Of a DNA stretch of 64,000 nt, positions 25,595 to 35,002 are shown in pieces. This stretch comes from a marine gamma proteobacterium HTCC2148 (GTDB lineage Bacteria; Pseudomonadota; Gammaproteobacteria; Pseudomonadales; Halieaceae). The notes below the pieces were generated by a model that saw only the letters and a list, made by a program, of their open reading frames with translations, was not told the origin of the DNA and did no database searches. Location: NCBI GenBank assembly GCA_000156295.1, contig DS999228.1, forward strand, positions 124,001 through 188,000, given 5' to 3'. The first letter of the stretch is position 1. Each line of letters starts with the position of its first letter. The translations under genes were made by a program, and so were the position numbers.

Positions 25595-26620
25595 ATGACA
25601 GACATACATAACGCTAACAAGCGGCTCGTTGCGCAATTAACCAGCGCCCTTTACGACTACAGCCCAGACAACGTTTGCAAGACGCTTAACTCGCTGTTTA
25701 GCGAAGATGCACTCATACAACTGTCCTTCCCTTTTGAGAGCCTGAGAGGACCCGATGCTCTTTTCGAAGATGCCTATTGTGGACTGTACAATGCAATTCC
25801 CGATCTGGAGCGCCGCGATCATATCGTGATTGCCGGGCCAACCAATCACGCCGACAACTGGGTGGGCTGCTGTGGTTATTATACCGGGAGTTTCGAAAAG
25901 CCCTGGCTAGACATCCCTCCCACTGGGCATCAGGTGGCTATGCGGTTTCACGAGTTCTTTCGCATAGAGAACGACAAAATCGTAGAGATGCAGGCAATTT
26001 GGGATATACCGGAGGTGATGCTGCAGGCAAATGCCTGGCCCATGGCTCCCAGCCTGGGGCGGGAATGGCAGGTGCCCTCCCCCGCCCTGCAAAACGGGAT
26101 CGTTCAGGGGCCATGGGATCAAGCGCACTCGGCCTCCAGCCAACAGTTGGTCAGCGATATGTGCGATGCATTGGGGAACTTCGCTGATGGCGGTGTGGAG
26201 GCGATGGAACTAGAGAAGTACTGGCATCCTCGCTGCAGCTGGTACGGCCCTGCGGGCATTGGCACTGGCCGTGGTATCGCCGGCTTTCGCAACTGGCACC
26301 AAATACCGTTCTTAAACGGCTTACCCGATCGAGTCGGAGACGCAGCCGCAGGACACTTGTTCTCTGACGGAGATTTTGTTGGTTTTACTGCATGGCCAGG
26401 AATGCACATGAGTGTGGGTGGCGACGGGTGGTTGGGAATAGCGCCTTCGGGCCAGCAGATAACAATGCGCAGCCTGGATTTCTGGCGCTGTGAAAATGGG
26501 CTGATTCGTGAAAACTGGGTACTGGTTGACCTGTTACACGTCTATCATCAGCTGAATGTGGACGTGTTTGCCAGACTGCGAGAGTTCAACAAAGCCAGGC
26601 CGGGCCTGCTCAGGGATTGA
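25595..26620 (+). CDS. Two-domain NTF2/SnoaL-like protein B
   Basis: A 341-residue protein from the ATG at 25595, which has AAGGA seven bases upstream; the earlier ATG at 25568 lies in the operator. Two NTF2-like domains: the first runs to about residue 155 (FHEFFRIENDKIVEMQAIWD). The second contains WYGPAGIGTGRGIAGFRNWH and ends ENGLIRENWVLVDL. The WYGPAGIG and ENWV motifs are shared with proteins C and D. The 3' end overlaps the end of convergent gene C by 11 bases. Confidence 0.84.
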   Translation: MTDIHNANKRLVAQLTSALYDYSPDNVCKTLNSLFSEDALIQLSFPFESLRGPDALFEDAYCGLYNAIPDLERRDHIVIAGPTNHADNWVGCCGYYTGSFEKPWLDIPPTGHQVAMRFHEFFRIENDKIVEMQAIWDIPEVMLQANAWPMAPSLGREWQVPSPALQNGIVQGPWDQAHSASSQQLVSDMCDALGNFADGGVEAMELEKYWHPRCSWYGPAGIGTGRGIAGFRNWHQIPFLNGLPDRVGDAAAGHLFSDGDFVGFTAWPGMHMSVGGDGWLGIAPSGQQITMRSLDFWRCENGLIRENWVLVDLLHVYHQLNVDVFARLREFNKARPGLLRD

Positions 26621-27614
26621 GGATTTTACTAGTGCGCTCTAAAACATCCAAACCCTGCTGCTTAAGCCAGTAAGGTATGTCAATAATTACCCAGTTCTCT
26701 ATCAACTTATCGCCTTCTCGACGATAAACATCTACCACCCGCATATGCGTCTGCTCACCTCCTGGTAAGCCCATAAGACCGCCATTTGGTTTATGGGAGA
26801 GATTGGGCCAGCCGAAAAAACAGGCAAAGTTACCCTCTGCAAAACGACAAACGTGGCCGTTATAGGTTTTGCCGGTGAGCCCTTCCCTGAACGGATATTG
26901 ATGTTGCTCCTGATACCTGGGAATTGTGTAAGAGGCGCCAATTCCTGCGGGGCCGTACCACAGCATATTTTCATCCCAGGTTCTGGCCAGATACTGCGGT
27001 GAGCAATTGTCATCCCCCGCTTTGTTAAGCTCGTCAAGGTCAGCAATCATTGCGTTCAGGACGTTAAGGGTTTTTATGCCCTCTTCCTCAGTTTGTTGCT
27101 CTAAAACAATACCATCATGGTTGCGTGGTCCGGGGCAAACAAAAGAGGCGCCCGTCTGGGGTGGTAAAGGATTACAACCTACCTGCTGCATCAGCCCAAC
27201 AATATCGAGGAACATTCCGGTCCTGACGATTTTACCATCAGCGATACAGTTGAATTCTGCATAGCGCAACATGACCATCTTGCGCGTTGCACGAATTCCC
27301 AGCCAGTCGTCATCAAACAGCCCCATAAAATGGCCCATGCTCATGACCCATTGATCACCGTCAATCTCGCTACTGCCTGCAATAAAAATGTCTTGTCGCC
27401 GCTGAAGTGACTGGAATGCATTGAACAGCGGCTGCCAAAAGCCAGCGGTAATTGCTGCAGGTCCACGCATTTCATTAAACGGGTAGCTACCGAGAAACTC
27501 ACAGTCGTCACTGGCAAATCGACCTAACACCGCGCCGACGGCATCTGCACTGCAGCCTTCCAGAGCGTCAAAATACTCCAGAACAAGGCTCTTGTTCTGC
27601 TGGTAGTCGGCCAT
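26610..27614 (-). CDS. Two-domain NTF2/SnoaL-like protein C
   Basis: A 334-residue paralogue of proteins B and D, with GGGAGA before the start. Domain 2 carries LWYGPAGIGASYTIPRYQEQ and ends DKLIENWVIIDIPYWL. Domain 1 ends at about residue 150 with DGKIVRTGMFLDI. It is last in a minus-strand operon led by the bicupin gene (31350), 18 bases after the symporter. It differs from B and D in the loop after PAGIG (ASYT instead of TTRG/TGRG), so the paralogues may act on different intermediates. Confidence 0.84.
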   Translation of the reverse strand: MADYQQNKSLVLEYFDALEGCSADAVGAVLGRFASDDCEFLGSYPFNEMRGPAAITAGFWQPLFNAFQSLQRRQDIFIAGSSEIDGDQWVMSMGHFMGLFDDDWLGIRATRKMVMLRYAEFNCIADGKIVRTGMFLDIVGLMQQVGCNPLPPQTGASFVCPGPRNHDGIVLEQQTEEEGIKTLNVLNAMIADLDELNKAGDDNCSPQYLARTWDENMLWYGPAGIGASYTIPRYQEQHQYPFREGLTGKTYNGHVCRFAEGNFACFFGWPNLSHKPNGGLMGLPGGEQTHMRVVDVYRREGDKLIENWVIIDIPYWLKQQGLDVLERTSKILNP

Positions 27615-27632
27615 TAAAGAATCTCCCGATAA

Positions 27633-29242
27633 TTAAGGAATTAAGTCGTTAAACAAATACAAGAAGGCTATGGTCGCTGCAAATAAAGCCAGCAAGTAAT
27701 AACTGATCTTATCCACTCGTCCGGGAACAACAAACCAGTTCCCATCTTTTTCTTCCCGCCCCTCTGCCAAATACTGCGCTTTTTGACCCACTACAGTATA
27801 GGGGGAGTAATCTTCCTGCCGCCCATCGATTATAAGGCTGGCCAGCAGAGACACGCTGATATTAACTGCACCGCCGATGGCGCAGAACCAGGGCCAGGCA
27901 ATGTCTGTTCGCGTAGCCACATACCAGACCACAACAAAGCCCACGGCGACTCCGATCAGCAGGCCACGTTCGGTGGTATGTTTTGAAAAGAAGCCCAAAG
28001 CGAACATACTCAGCTTGGCGCCGACAAAATAGGACCCTACTTTACTCAGGGTTTCCAAAATAGAGCCTTCGCTTTCGGCAAACATAAGGGCTGGAACCAC
28101 AATCAGCGCCGCCCAGAACACCGTGAACGCTCGAGAGACTGTTAGATAGTGTGCACCAGATTCATCCGGTCTGAAATAGCGCTGGTAAAAGTCGATGGTG
28201 GAAACTGTGGACATTGAATTGAACGCGGAATCAAGGCTGGACATACTCGCCGCCAACACTGCCGCTGCAATAAGCCCCATAAGTCCAGGCAAACCGTAAT
28301 CGGCGGCAAAGTGGAGGATAATCGTATTGCCGTTTTCGAATTCGCGGCCACCATAGTATGAATAGAACAACACGCCCAACAGAATGAACAAAAAATAAAT
28401 AAAGAATGCGCCAAAGCCCATCATCAAGAATGACTTTTTGGCATCGCCAATATTTTTTGCAGCCAGGGTACGCTGCACCATCATCTGGTTAGCGCCATAG
28501 ACAGTGACATGAAACAATGTCATGGCGATAACGCCAGACCAGACCGTCGTCACTTTAGTAAAATCAAAACTTAAGTCCAACGCGTTAGTGCGTCTTGTGC
28601 CTTTAACTCAGTTAGTGCTTCCACCAGAGGCACCGGCATCTCTGAGAGCAGCGCAAACAAAATAACAAATGCGCCTACAAATAAGATTCCCGCCTGGATA
28701 ACGTCGGTCCATATTACTGCTGCAATGCCGCCCATAGACGTATAGATAAGGGCAATAAGAGTAACGATGACAATACAGTACTCAACCTGCAAGCCAGTAA
28801 TAAACTCCAGTACCAACGAAGTCGCGTAAAGAATCGCCGCCGACGTCAGTCCCTGAGACAGCAGAAACACACCAGACATCACACTCCGGGAGGTGGGCCC
28901 AAAGCGCTTCTCCTGGTACTCGTAAATTGATGCAACACCGCTGTTGAAAAAGAACGGCAAGAAAAACGTCACCACAAAGAAAATAACGAGTGGATAATTC
29001 AAGTGTATGGCTATAACAGAGAGGCCATCGGTGTAAGCCCAGGCAGGGCCGCCAAGAAAAGTCAGTGCACTAACATAAGTACTGACTACTGAAACACCAA
29101 TTGCCCACCAGGGAATACTTCGATCTCCAAGAAAGAAGTCGTTCGCCGACTCGATCTTTTTCCCCAGATAAAAACCAAGGCCAAGGTTGGCGATCACATA
29201 AATCACCAGGATAGACCAGTTTAGCGTGCCAAATTCTGTCAT
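27633..29242 (-). pseudogene. Sodium:solute symporter, broken by a frameshift
   Basis: Two abutting frames together encode one SSS-family transporter of about 535 residues. The first (29242-28571) covers helices 1-7, with YVIANLGLGFYLGKK, ANDFFLGDRSIPWWAIGVS and AVIWTDVIQAG. The second (from about 28580 to 27633) continues with SGVIAMTLFHVTVYGANQMM and AASMSSLDSAFNSMS, the sodium-site region. At 28571-28582 the frame is lost after ...DALT; one missing base there would restore ...DALT-x-LDLSFDF. It is either a recent inactivating mutation or a sequence error. Start chosen at 29242; a GTG at 29248 is also possible. The gene directly follows NTF2-like D. Confidence 0.88.
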
Positions 29243-29247
29243 TGTCA

Positions 29248-30222
29248 CTACCTGTTTGTTATTGCGCTCATTTGGGCAAAGACATCTAAGCCCATCTGGT
29301 CCAGCATGTGTGGTATGTCAATCGCCACCCAATTCTCTTTCAGGAGATCGCCCTCCCGCCGCCAAATATCCATGACGCGCAAACTCAAGTGGCGATTCGA
29401 CGGCGGCAAGCCCAGCCAATCTCCTCCGGTATGGGTACCGTGCATATGTGGCCAACCACCTGTTGCAACGTAGTCGCCGCAAGCAACAGTACAGGCGTGA
29501 TGATCAACGTCTCGGTCCGGAAATGCCTTGAGAAACGGCCCCTGATGATGGCGGCGGAAACCTTCAATACCGCGGGTAGTGCCGATACCCGCTGGGCCAT
29601 ACCACATAAAATCAGGGTGCCAGAAGTTTTTCAGGTCCATGCTTTCGAGGCTTTTCCCGTCGTATTTGCGCAGGCAGTCGAGCATATCCATTATTAGTTG
29701 TGCTGTGCCCATGCTCCGGTCCGGGTCGCTGTCAGCACCGCAAATGCCGTCAAGACTGGTCGGCGGCATCATTAACCCTGAATGCCCCAACGAGGAGCGT
29801 AATGGGTATACCCCGGCCTGCTGCATTGCATCAAGAAAATCAGGGAACAGGTAGCACTGAGTAATACGGTCATTTTCTACACGCACCAGTTCTGAATAGC
29901 GCAGATATAGCGTTTTCCCCGTAGCTGGTATACCAAAAAGTGGTGCACTGAACGTACCTATAAGGTAGCCGGTTCCCGCAATCCATTGTTCACCCTGAAA
30001 GTCCCCAGGGATGTGGATAAACGGCTTGCGTTCAAGGTCAGGCATGGCCTGGATCAGGGGCAATAGAAAGTCATCGACGACGCTGAAAACACCCGCCAGG
30101 TCATTGACCGGGTGGCACGCCGACCATTTAACCTGTTCACTCAGGGTCGCCGCGGCGACTTTTCGAATCTGTGCTTCATTAGCGCCTGAGAGCGCTGCAT
30201 AGAGTTTGTCTATGACACTCAT
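29248..30222 (-). CDS. Two-domain NTF2/SnoaL-like protein D
   Basis: A 324-residue paralogue. Domain 2 contains FMWYGPAGIGTTRGIEGFRR and ends GDLLKENWVAIDIPHML, parallel to proteins B and C. Domain 1 (about 10-145) ends NDRITQCYLFPDFL. The stop TAG overlaps a possible GTG start of the symporter, so the pair is closely coupled. Preceded by the bicupin gene (75 bases) in the same operon. As for the other paralogues, catalytic residues cannot be assigned with certainty. Confidence 0.84.
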   Translation of the reverse strand: MSVIDKLYAALSGANEAQIRKVAAATLSEQVKWSACHPVNDLAGVFSVVDDFLLPLIQAMPDLERKPFIHIPGDFQGEQWIAGTGYLIGTFSAPLFGIPATGKTLYLRYSELVRVENDRITQCYLFPDFLDAMQQAGVYPLRSSLGHSGLMMPPTSLDGICGADSDPDRSMGTAQLIMDMLDCLRKYDGKSLESMDLKNFWHPDFMWYGPAGIGTTRGIEGFRRHHQGPFLKAFPDRDVDHHACTVACGDYVATGGWPHMHGTHTGGDWLGLPPSNRHLSLRVMDIWRREGDLLKENWVAIDIPHMLDQMGLDVFAQMSAITNR

Positions 30223-30297
30223 ACTGAATACTGCTTTCCTTGTTATTAGAATAGAAATCTGGCCAGTTGCGGCCTGCCGATCGAAGAGCGCTTACCG

Positions 30298-31350
30298 CTA
30301 GCGTGATGCAGCGGACTGCACAGAGCTCTCCATCCAGCTTGGTGCAGCGGGTGCGTTCCCGCCTCTAACCACATAGCTTGTCACCAAGCTGCTACCCTTA
30401 TTGGTAAAGCCATGCATGAGATTGCGAGGCACCGTAAGAACATCACCCTCTCTCAACTCCAGTTCACCGCCATCCCATTGATAGATCAGACGACCTTTAT
30501 GCAGGCACACTACCTCTTCTTCTTCACGTGAATGAAAAGGTAGAGTTGCTGCGGGATCAAAGTCCAAACGACGCACCTGAAAACCATGGTCCCAGTTCAT
30601 CTTACCGGCCTGAATACCCTCAGCTGCGCTAGCTGGCCCAATCATTGCGTACTCGGAGACACCGGTAACGCTATCTGTTAACGCAGAGCCAGCGCGTTGT
30701 CGCTGCTCAGTGATGGGCATAACGCAATCAAGCATTTCTGCCACGCTCATCACCCGATGAGAATTTACCTGCTCATCGGTGGTCTTGGGCATAGGTCGCT
30801 CTCCCTGGGGCACTTGCTCGCCGCGGGTAGTATCCACAAGCAAACCGCTCTCCAACAATACCAGACCATATTCACTCGCCTTATCGAACACGTCAGGTGC
30901 CCACATTACATGCCCGGGATCATCACGGCCAAGTACCGCAAACAGGTAACCAACATCGTCACCCACATTTTCAAAACCACGAAATACGTTAACGGGAATA
31001 CTGATGCAGTCGCCAGGGCCTAGTACAACCTCTCCATCCTGGCACTCATCTCCCCAACGGAACGCCCACTGGCCACTATGAACGATAAACACCTCTTCTG
31101 TTTCATGGCTATGCTGGGAGTTCGCACACCGAGGGGGCTGCCGCGCGCCGCCAATATTAAAGCCGTGGGCTTCCTTAATGTGCACGTGTTGATCCGGGTG
31201 TTCTGCAACACCGGGTCCAATAATGGTGAAGTTTTCTTTTTTATCGCTTCCCGGTGTATAGGTATCTACAAAAGCGTTGAGACAGGGACGCAACTCAGTG
31301 TAGCGCACAAGGCGTTGCCTCATTTTTTCGGGAGTCCATTCTTTGGACAT
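30298..31350 (-). CDS. Bicupin protein, possible dioxygenase
   Basis: A 350-residue protein of two cupin domains. Domain 1 has the metal motif HSHETEE (H80, H82, E86) but has R124 (NVFRGF) where the last metal histidine is expected. Domain 2 has H273 and a nearby glutamate (FHSREEEE), and H313 (NLMHGF). Bicupins of this layout include gentisate and quercetin dioxygenases and isomerases. Its start is preceded by GGAG. It leads the operon bicupin - NTF2 D - symporter - NTF2 C and is divergent from the amidohydrolase, with operator copy 3 between them. Confidence 0.82.
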   Translation of the reverse strand: MSKEWTPEKMRQRLVRYTELRPCLNAFVDTYTPGSDKKENFTIIGPGVAEHPDQHVHIKEAHGFNIGGARQPPRCANSQHSHETEEVFIVHSGQWAFRWGDECQDGEVVLGPGDCISIPVNVFRGFENVGDDVGYLFAVLGRDDPGHVMWAPDVFDKASEYGLVLLESGLLVDTTRGEQVPQGERPMPKTTDEQVNSHRVMSVAEMLDCVMPITEQRQRAGSALTDSVTGVSEYAMIGPASAAEGIQAGKMNWDHGFQVRRLDFDPAATLPFHSREEEEVVCLHKGRLIYQWDGGELELREGDVLTVPRNLMHGFTNKGSSLVTSYVVRGGNAPAAPSWMESSVQSAASR

Positions 31351-31422
31351 TCTGTTACTCCAGTAAAATCTCGCTCAATAGCCGCGTGTTTCTCTTGCGC
31401 TGGCTGTCCGATCTGTGAAAAT

Positions 31423-31436
31423 GTACTTCGAATGCA
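31423..31436 (+). promoter_or_regulatory. LacI-type operator copy 3
   Basis: GTACTTCGAATGCA, differing from copies 1, 2 and 5 only in the first two bases and identical to copy 4. It is placed between the divergent bicupin (start 31350) and amidohydrolase (start 31467) genes, where it could control both. Confidence 0.8.
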
Positions 31437-31466
31437 AATATTTAGCAAGCCCGGGAACCAAACATC

Positions 31467-32357
31467 ATGACAAGCACCGATTTACACTTCGTAGACGCCC
31501 ATCATCACCTCTGGGATTTGGGGCACTGCAACTACCCCTGGCTGATGGCAAAGGGCGAAATGCGTTTTTTTGGAGACCCTGGCCCCATCCAAAAAAACTA
31601 CTTTATCGATGATTTTTTGGCGGAGTCAGTTGATTATCGACCAGTGAAGAGTGTTCATATTCAGGTTGGCGTTACACCGACCGATGAAGTCAGAGAAACG
31701 GCTTGGCTACAATCGCAACAGCCCTACCCCCATGCCATTGTTGCGGCAACCGACCTGCGTGCTGACACTCTTCGAGCGAAACTGGAGGCGCACGGGGAGT
31801 CAGACCGCCTCCGAGGCATTCGGCAAATACTGGGCAGGCACGAACTGGAGGACAAGAAGCACGGAAGTGATGCGCTGCTAAAGGATCCCGACTTTTTACG
31901 GGGACTCAGCTTACTCGCCGCCCAGGGTCTGTCGTTCGACCTACAAATGGTGCCACCGCAAATGGATCAGGTAATTGCGCTACTTAAACAGGTGCCAACG
32001 CTGCCCGTCGTGCTCTGTCACGCGGGCTCTCCCTGGGACCAGTCCCGGACTGGACTAGAAAACTGGCGTAACGGTCTGGAGAAGTTCGCAGCTCTGCCTA
32101 ACACCTATTGCAAACTGTCGGGGCTTGGCATGTTCAATCCGCGCTGGGATGAAACTGCTCTGCGACCAATAATACTGCGAGTATTGGAGACGTTTGGGCC
32201 GACCCGGGTGATGTTTGGCTCTAATTTCCCGGTAGACAAGCTCTACAACAATTACGGCTACCTATGGCAGACCTATGATCGGGTGACTGCTGATTTCAGC
32301 ACTACCGAACGCCAGCAGATGTTCTGCACTACAGCTGAAAATTTTTATCGAATCTGA
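31467..32357 (+). CDS. Amidohydrolase, fuconolactonase/PDC-hydrolase type
   Basis: A 296-residue TIM-barrel hydrolase of the COG3618 group. The metal-binding start VDAHHHLWDL gives H12 and H14. Later barrel motifs are VLCHAGSPWD and FGSNFPVDKLY (the family's terminal strand with aspartate). Relatives open sugar-acid lactones or 2-pyrone-4,6-dicarboxylate. In this locus a lactone formed by dehydrogenation is a sensible substrate. It is transcribed alone on the plus strand after operator copy 3 and ends one base before the convergent aldolase gene. Confidence 0.88.
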   Translation: MTSTDLHFVDAHHHLWDLGHCNYPWLMAKGEMRFFGDPGPIQKNYFIDDFLAESVDYRPVKSVHIQVGVTPTDEVRETAWLQSQQPYPHAIVAATDLRADTLRAKLEAHGESDRLRGIRQILGRHELEDKKHGSDALLKDPDFLRGLSLLAAQGLSFDLQMVPPQMDQVIALLKQVPTLPVVLCHAGSPWDQSRTGLENWRNGLEKFAALPNTYCKLSGLGMFNPRWDETALRPIILRVLETFGPTRVMFGSNFPVDKLYNNYGYLWQTYDRVTADFSTTERQQMFCTTAENFYRI

Positions 32358-33113
32358 CTAGCGCGGAAATGCGTTTACCAGGTTAGCAGCGCCCTGCAGT
32401 AGGAAACTGTGATCAGAAGACAGCAGAAACAAGCTGGCACCCGCTTCCTGCCAGCGCGGAATTTCATCGAGGTTACCGACGAACATGCCTACCGGACGTC
32501 CCGCATTGCCAGCGCTCTGGCAAATTTTTTCCACTGCCTGTATCACTGAGGGTTCAGCAGGCGAACTTGCGCCTAGAGCCACGGTTAGATCAATCCGCCC
32601 TATAAACAAACAATCGATACCTTCCACCGTCGCGATTTCGTCAATAGCGTCGAGTGCTTCAAGGTCTTCAATCTGGGCGACAACGACTGACTGCGCAGCA
32701 CTATCATCGAGGTGTCTGGGCATTGCCTTGGTAGTGTAGCCAGCGGCGCGGGTAGAACCGGCATAACCGCGACCACCGGCACCAAACTGTGCTGATGCCG
32801 CGACTTTTTCGGCCATCTCTGGCGAAGTCACATGAGGTACAACCACTCCCGTTGCGCCGCAATCCAGTGCATTAAGAACATGTTCCGGTGCCGCTGTAGG
32901 CACCCTTACCAGAGACGGCATGCCTTCACTGCGCAGGGCGTAAAGGCACTGATCCTGAACCAGTCGATCAAAGGGTGAGTGTTCCGCATCAAGGCACAAC
33001 AAGTCCAGCGCACTCTTGCCCAGTACTTCGCACAGCATCGGCGATGGCGTTTTGACAAAGCTGCCAAGCAACTGCTCCCTGGCGGCTATCCGGTTTTTCA
33101 GTGATTCGGGCAT
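32358..33113 (-). CDS. HpcH/HpaI-type class II aldolase
   Basis: A 251-residue aldolase of the HpcH/HpaI family, which cleave 2-keto-4-hydroxy acids into pyruvate (or a related keto acid) and an aldehyde using a divalent metal. Key residues fall at the HpaI positions: H45 (DAEHSP), R70 (SLVRVP), E149 (AQIEDLEALD) and D175 (GRIDLT). It is last in an operon with the MetE-like gene and an alpha/beta hydrolase. It probably carries out the carbon-carbon cleavage of the pathway. Confidence 0.92.
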   Translation of the reverse strand: MPESLKNRIAAREQLLGSFVKTPSPMLCEVLGKSALDLLCLDAEHSPFDRLVQDQCLYALRSEGMPSLVRVPTAAPEHVLNALDCGATGVVVPHVTSPEMAEKVAASAQFGAGGRGYAGSTRAAGYTTKAMPRHLDDSAAQSVVVAQIEDLEALDAIDEIATVEGIDCLFIGRIDLTVALGASSPAEPSVIQAVEKICQSAGNAGRPVGMFVGNLDEIPRWQEAGASLFLLSSDHSFLLQGAANLVNAFPR

Positions 33114-33117
33114 TAGC

Positions 33118-34263
33118 TCACTTCCACAGGTTTTGACTGGCCAGCGCGGCGCCCTCGACCATGGCTCCTAATTTAGCGTAGACAATATCTTCATCCACCG
33201 CACCAAATCCTGCAAAAGTCGAGAATCCGCAATCGGTACCAGCAATAACACGCTCACGGCCAACGATACTGGCGAACTTTTCAATACGCTGTGCTACCAA
33301 TCTGGGATGCTCAACGAAGTTGGTAGTGGAGTCGATCACCCCGGGCACCAGCACTTTATCTTGCGGAATATCGGCGTCGCGAAAAACTTCCCACTCGTGG
33401 GCGTGCCGAGGGTTAGAGGACTCGAACAACAGCGCCTGTGGCTTAGCCTTCATCGCAATTGGGAGTACCGTCTCCATAGGAGCATCACAGTGATGCGGTC
33501 CCTCGTAGTTGCCCCAACAAACGTGTAGACGCACCTTTGCCGCGGGTATATTACGCAAGGCATCGTTAAGCACCTCCACGTGGAGGTTGGCCATGGCGAT
33601 GTATTCTTCCTCGGGCTTGTCCTTGAACAGCATGTGGCGCCCAAGGCCCAGATCCGGTGAATCCAGCTGAAGAATAAACCCTGCGTTGACAATCGCTTCA
33701 TACTCTGCCCGCATTGCATCGCCCAGCGCCTGCAAATAGTCACTGTGGTTTGAGTAGTGTTTGTTAGGCTGAAACAACGCAATAACGCCGGGGGACGCTG
33801 CGTTCATGAACCCTTCTGCTGCGCCATGCTGCTGAACGGCCGCATTAAAATTGGCTAGGTCTTCCTCAAGTGGTTCCATATCCTTGACAGCAATTTCCCC
33901 GACACAACAGGGCCTCTTGTAACTGGGCGTTCCGCCGGAGCTCGCCTGACGCGCCAAGAAGCCAGGAAACTCCTCCAGATCTGCGGGGGGATTGCGCTCG
34001 CTGTCACCGGCAAAACCAGTAATTCGGTCCTTGATATAGGTAGCGTAACTAATCTTGCTCATCTCACCGTCGCTAACAATATCTACGCCCGTTTCTACCT
34101 GCCTGCGCACGACCTCATCCACTGCGGACTTAATCGTAGCCGCGAGATTATCGACGTCATAGGGCTGTTCATTTTCCTTGGCAAAAACACCATCGGTGAC
34201 AGCCTTGGAGCGGGGCAAACTTCCCACATGAGTTGTTAAAATTTTATCTGTACTTATTTTCAT
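33118..34263 (-). CDS. MetE-like (cobalamin-independent) zinc protein
   Basis: A 381-residue homologue of the C-terminal catalytic domain of MetE, without the N-terminal half. Zinc ligands are in place: H247 and C249 (RLHVCWGN), E281 (LLFESSNP) and C345 (GTDCGF). The start TTHVGSLPRS is the family hallmark. Stand-alone domains of this kind include methyl transferases and epoxyalkane:coenzyme M transferase. In a catabolic locus a thiol or methyl transfer step is more likely than methionine synthesis. The ATG overlaps the stop of the hydrolase gene upstream. Confidence 0.88.
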   Translation of the reverse strand: MKISTDKILTTHVGSLPRSKAVTDGVFAKENEQPYDVDNLAATIKSAVDEVVRRQVETGVDIVSDGEMSKISYATYIKDRITGFAGDSERNPPADLEEFPGFLARQASSGGTPSYKRPCCVGEIAVKDMEPLEEDLANFNAAVQQHGAAEGFMNAASPGVIALFQPNKHYSNHSDYLQALGDAMRAEYEAIVNAGFILQLDSPDLGLGRHMLFKDKPEEEYIAMANLHVEVLNDALRNIPAAKVRLHVCWGNYEGPHHCDAPMETVLPIAMKAKPQALLFESSNPRHAHEWEVFRDADIPQDKVLVPGVIDSTTNFVEHPRLVAQRIEKFASIVGRERVIAGTDCGFSTFAGFGAVDEDIVYAKLGAMVEGAALASQNLWK

Positions 34264-34991
34264 TGGATTTCACTCTCGTTGTCTTTAAACCAATTCAGCA
34301 GCGCGGCATTCACCGCGCTCGGTTGCTCCATAGTAGAAAGGTGCCCACACTCGGGGATAATGCGTAGCCTGGAGGATGTAATCATTGCGGCCATTTCACG
34401 ATGCAAGGCTGGCGAGCAAAGATCATCTTCCTCACCGCACAGCACCAGAGTCGGACAATTAATAGTTGTCAGTGTATCGGCGCTATCGGGTCTATCGCGC
34501 AAAGCCTCAGATTGTCTTACGAAGACGTCATCGCCCAAGCCCATACCCATATAAAGCACATCGTCCAGCAGAGCAGTATTCTCTCGATGGCAGCGGGCAA
34601 GGTAGTTAGGTTTCAACTCGTCGCGCAGAATTGCTCCCAAAGCACCTTGCCTCACCTCGTCCATTTGTCGATTTCGCATTGTGCGCTTTTCATCAGTGTC
34701 GGCATGAAAGTTGGTATCGAGCAATGCTATTCGTTCTATCCTGTGTGGCGCTTGTCGCCACATTTCCATCGCAACGATTCCGCCCATGGATAGGCCCGCT
34801 AGCGCAAACTGCTGTGGGGCCCCATCTAAGACATTCGAGGCAATGGATTGAATACTGTTGTCCCCAGTTATGTCGCCGTGGAAAACTGAACAAATCGGTG
34901 AAATCGCCTGAACCTGCGATGCCCATAGGCCCGCATCGCACATCATGCCCGGCAACAGCAATAAATTTGTACTTCGAATGCATTCAGGCAT
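34260..34991 (-). CDS. Alpha/beta hydrolase, cytoplasmic
   Basis: A 243-residue alpha/beta hydrolase. The first strand and oxyanion region LLLLPGMMCDAGLW is at 10-23; the nucleophile motif GLSMG is at 66-70 (S68). The acid lies in CGEEDDLCSP and the histidine in ECGHLSTMEQP. No signal peptide. From the ATG at 34991, operator copy 4 would encode residues 4-8; no ribosome-binding site precedes this ATG, so the start is uncertain, yet a later start would remove strand 1. It lies 11 bases after lacI and overlaps the MetE-like gene. Confidence 0.87.
   Translation of the reverse strand: MPECIRSTNLLLLPGMMCDAGLWASQVQAISPICSVFHGDITGDNSIQSIASNVLDGAPQQFALAGLSMGGIVAMEMWRQAPHRIERIALLDTNFHADTDEKRTMRNRQMDEVRQGALGAILRDELKPNYLARCHRENTALLDDVLYMGMGLGDDVFVRQSEALRDRPDSADTLTTINCPTLVLCGEEDDLCSPALHREMAAMITSSRLRIIPECGHLSTMEQPSAVNAALLNWFKDNESEIQ
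34969..34982 (+). promoter_or_regulatory. LacI-type operator copy 4
   Basis: GTACTTCGAATGCA, identical to copy 3. It lies at the lacI/hydrolase junction, overlapping the first codons of the hydrolase gene. It could control a separate promoter for the hydrolase - MetE-like - aldolase genes, or act as an internal roadblock within a longer transcript. Confidence 0.75.
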
Positions 34992-35002
34992 AAATAAAAA
35001 GC

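Noticed and set aside
28560-28590. Programmed frameshift in the symporter gene
   Set aside because: There is no slippery heptamer or pseudoknot-like sequence at the junction, and symporters of this family are not known to use one.
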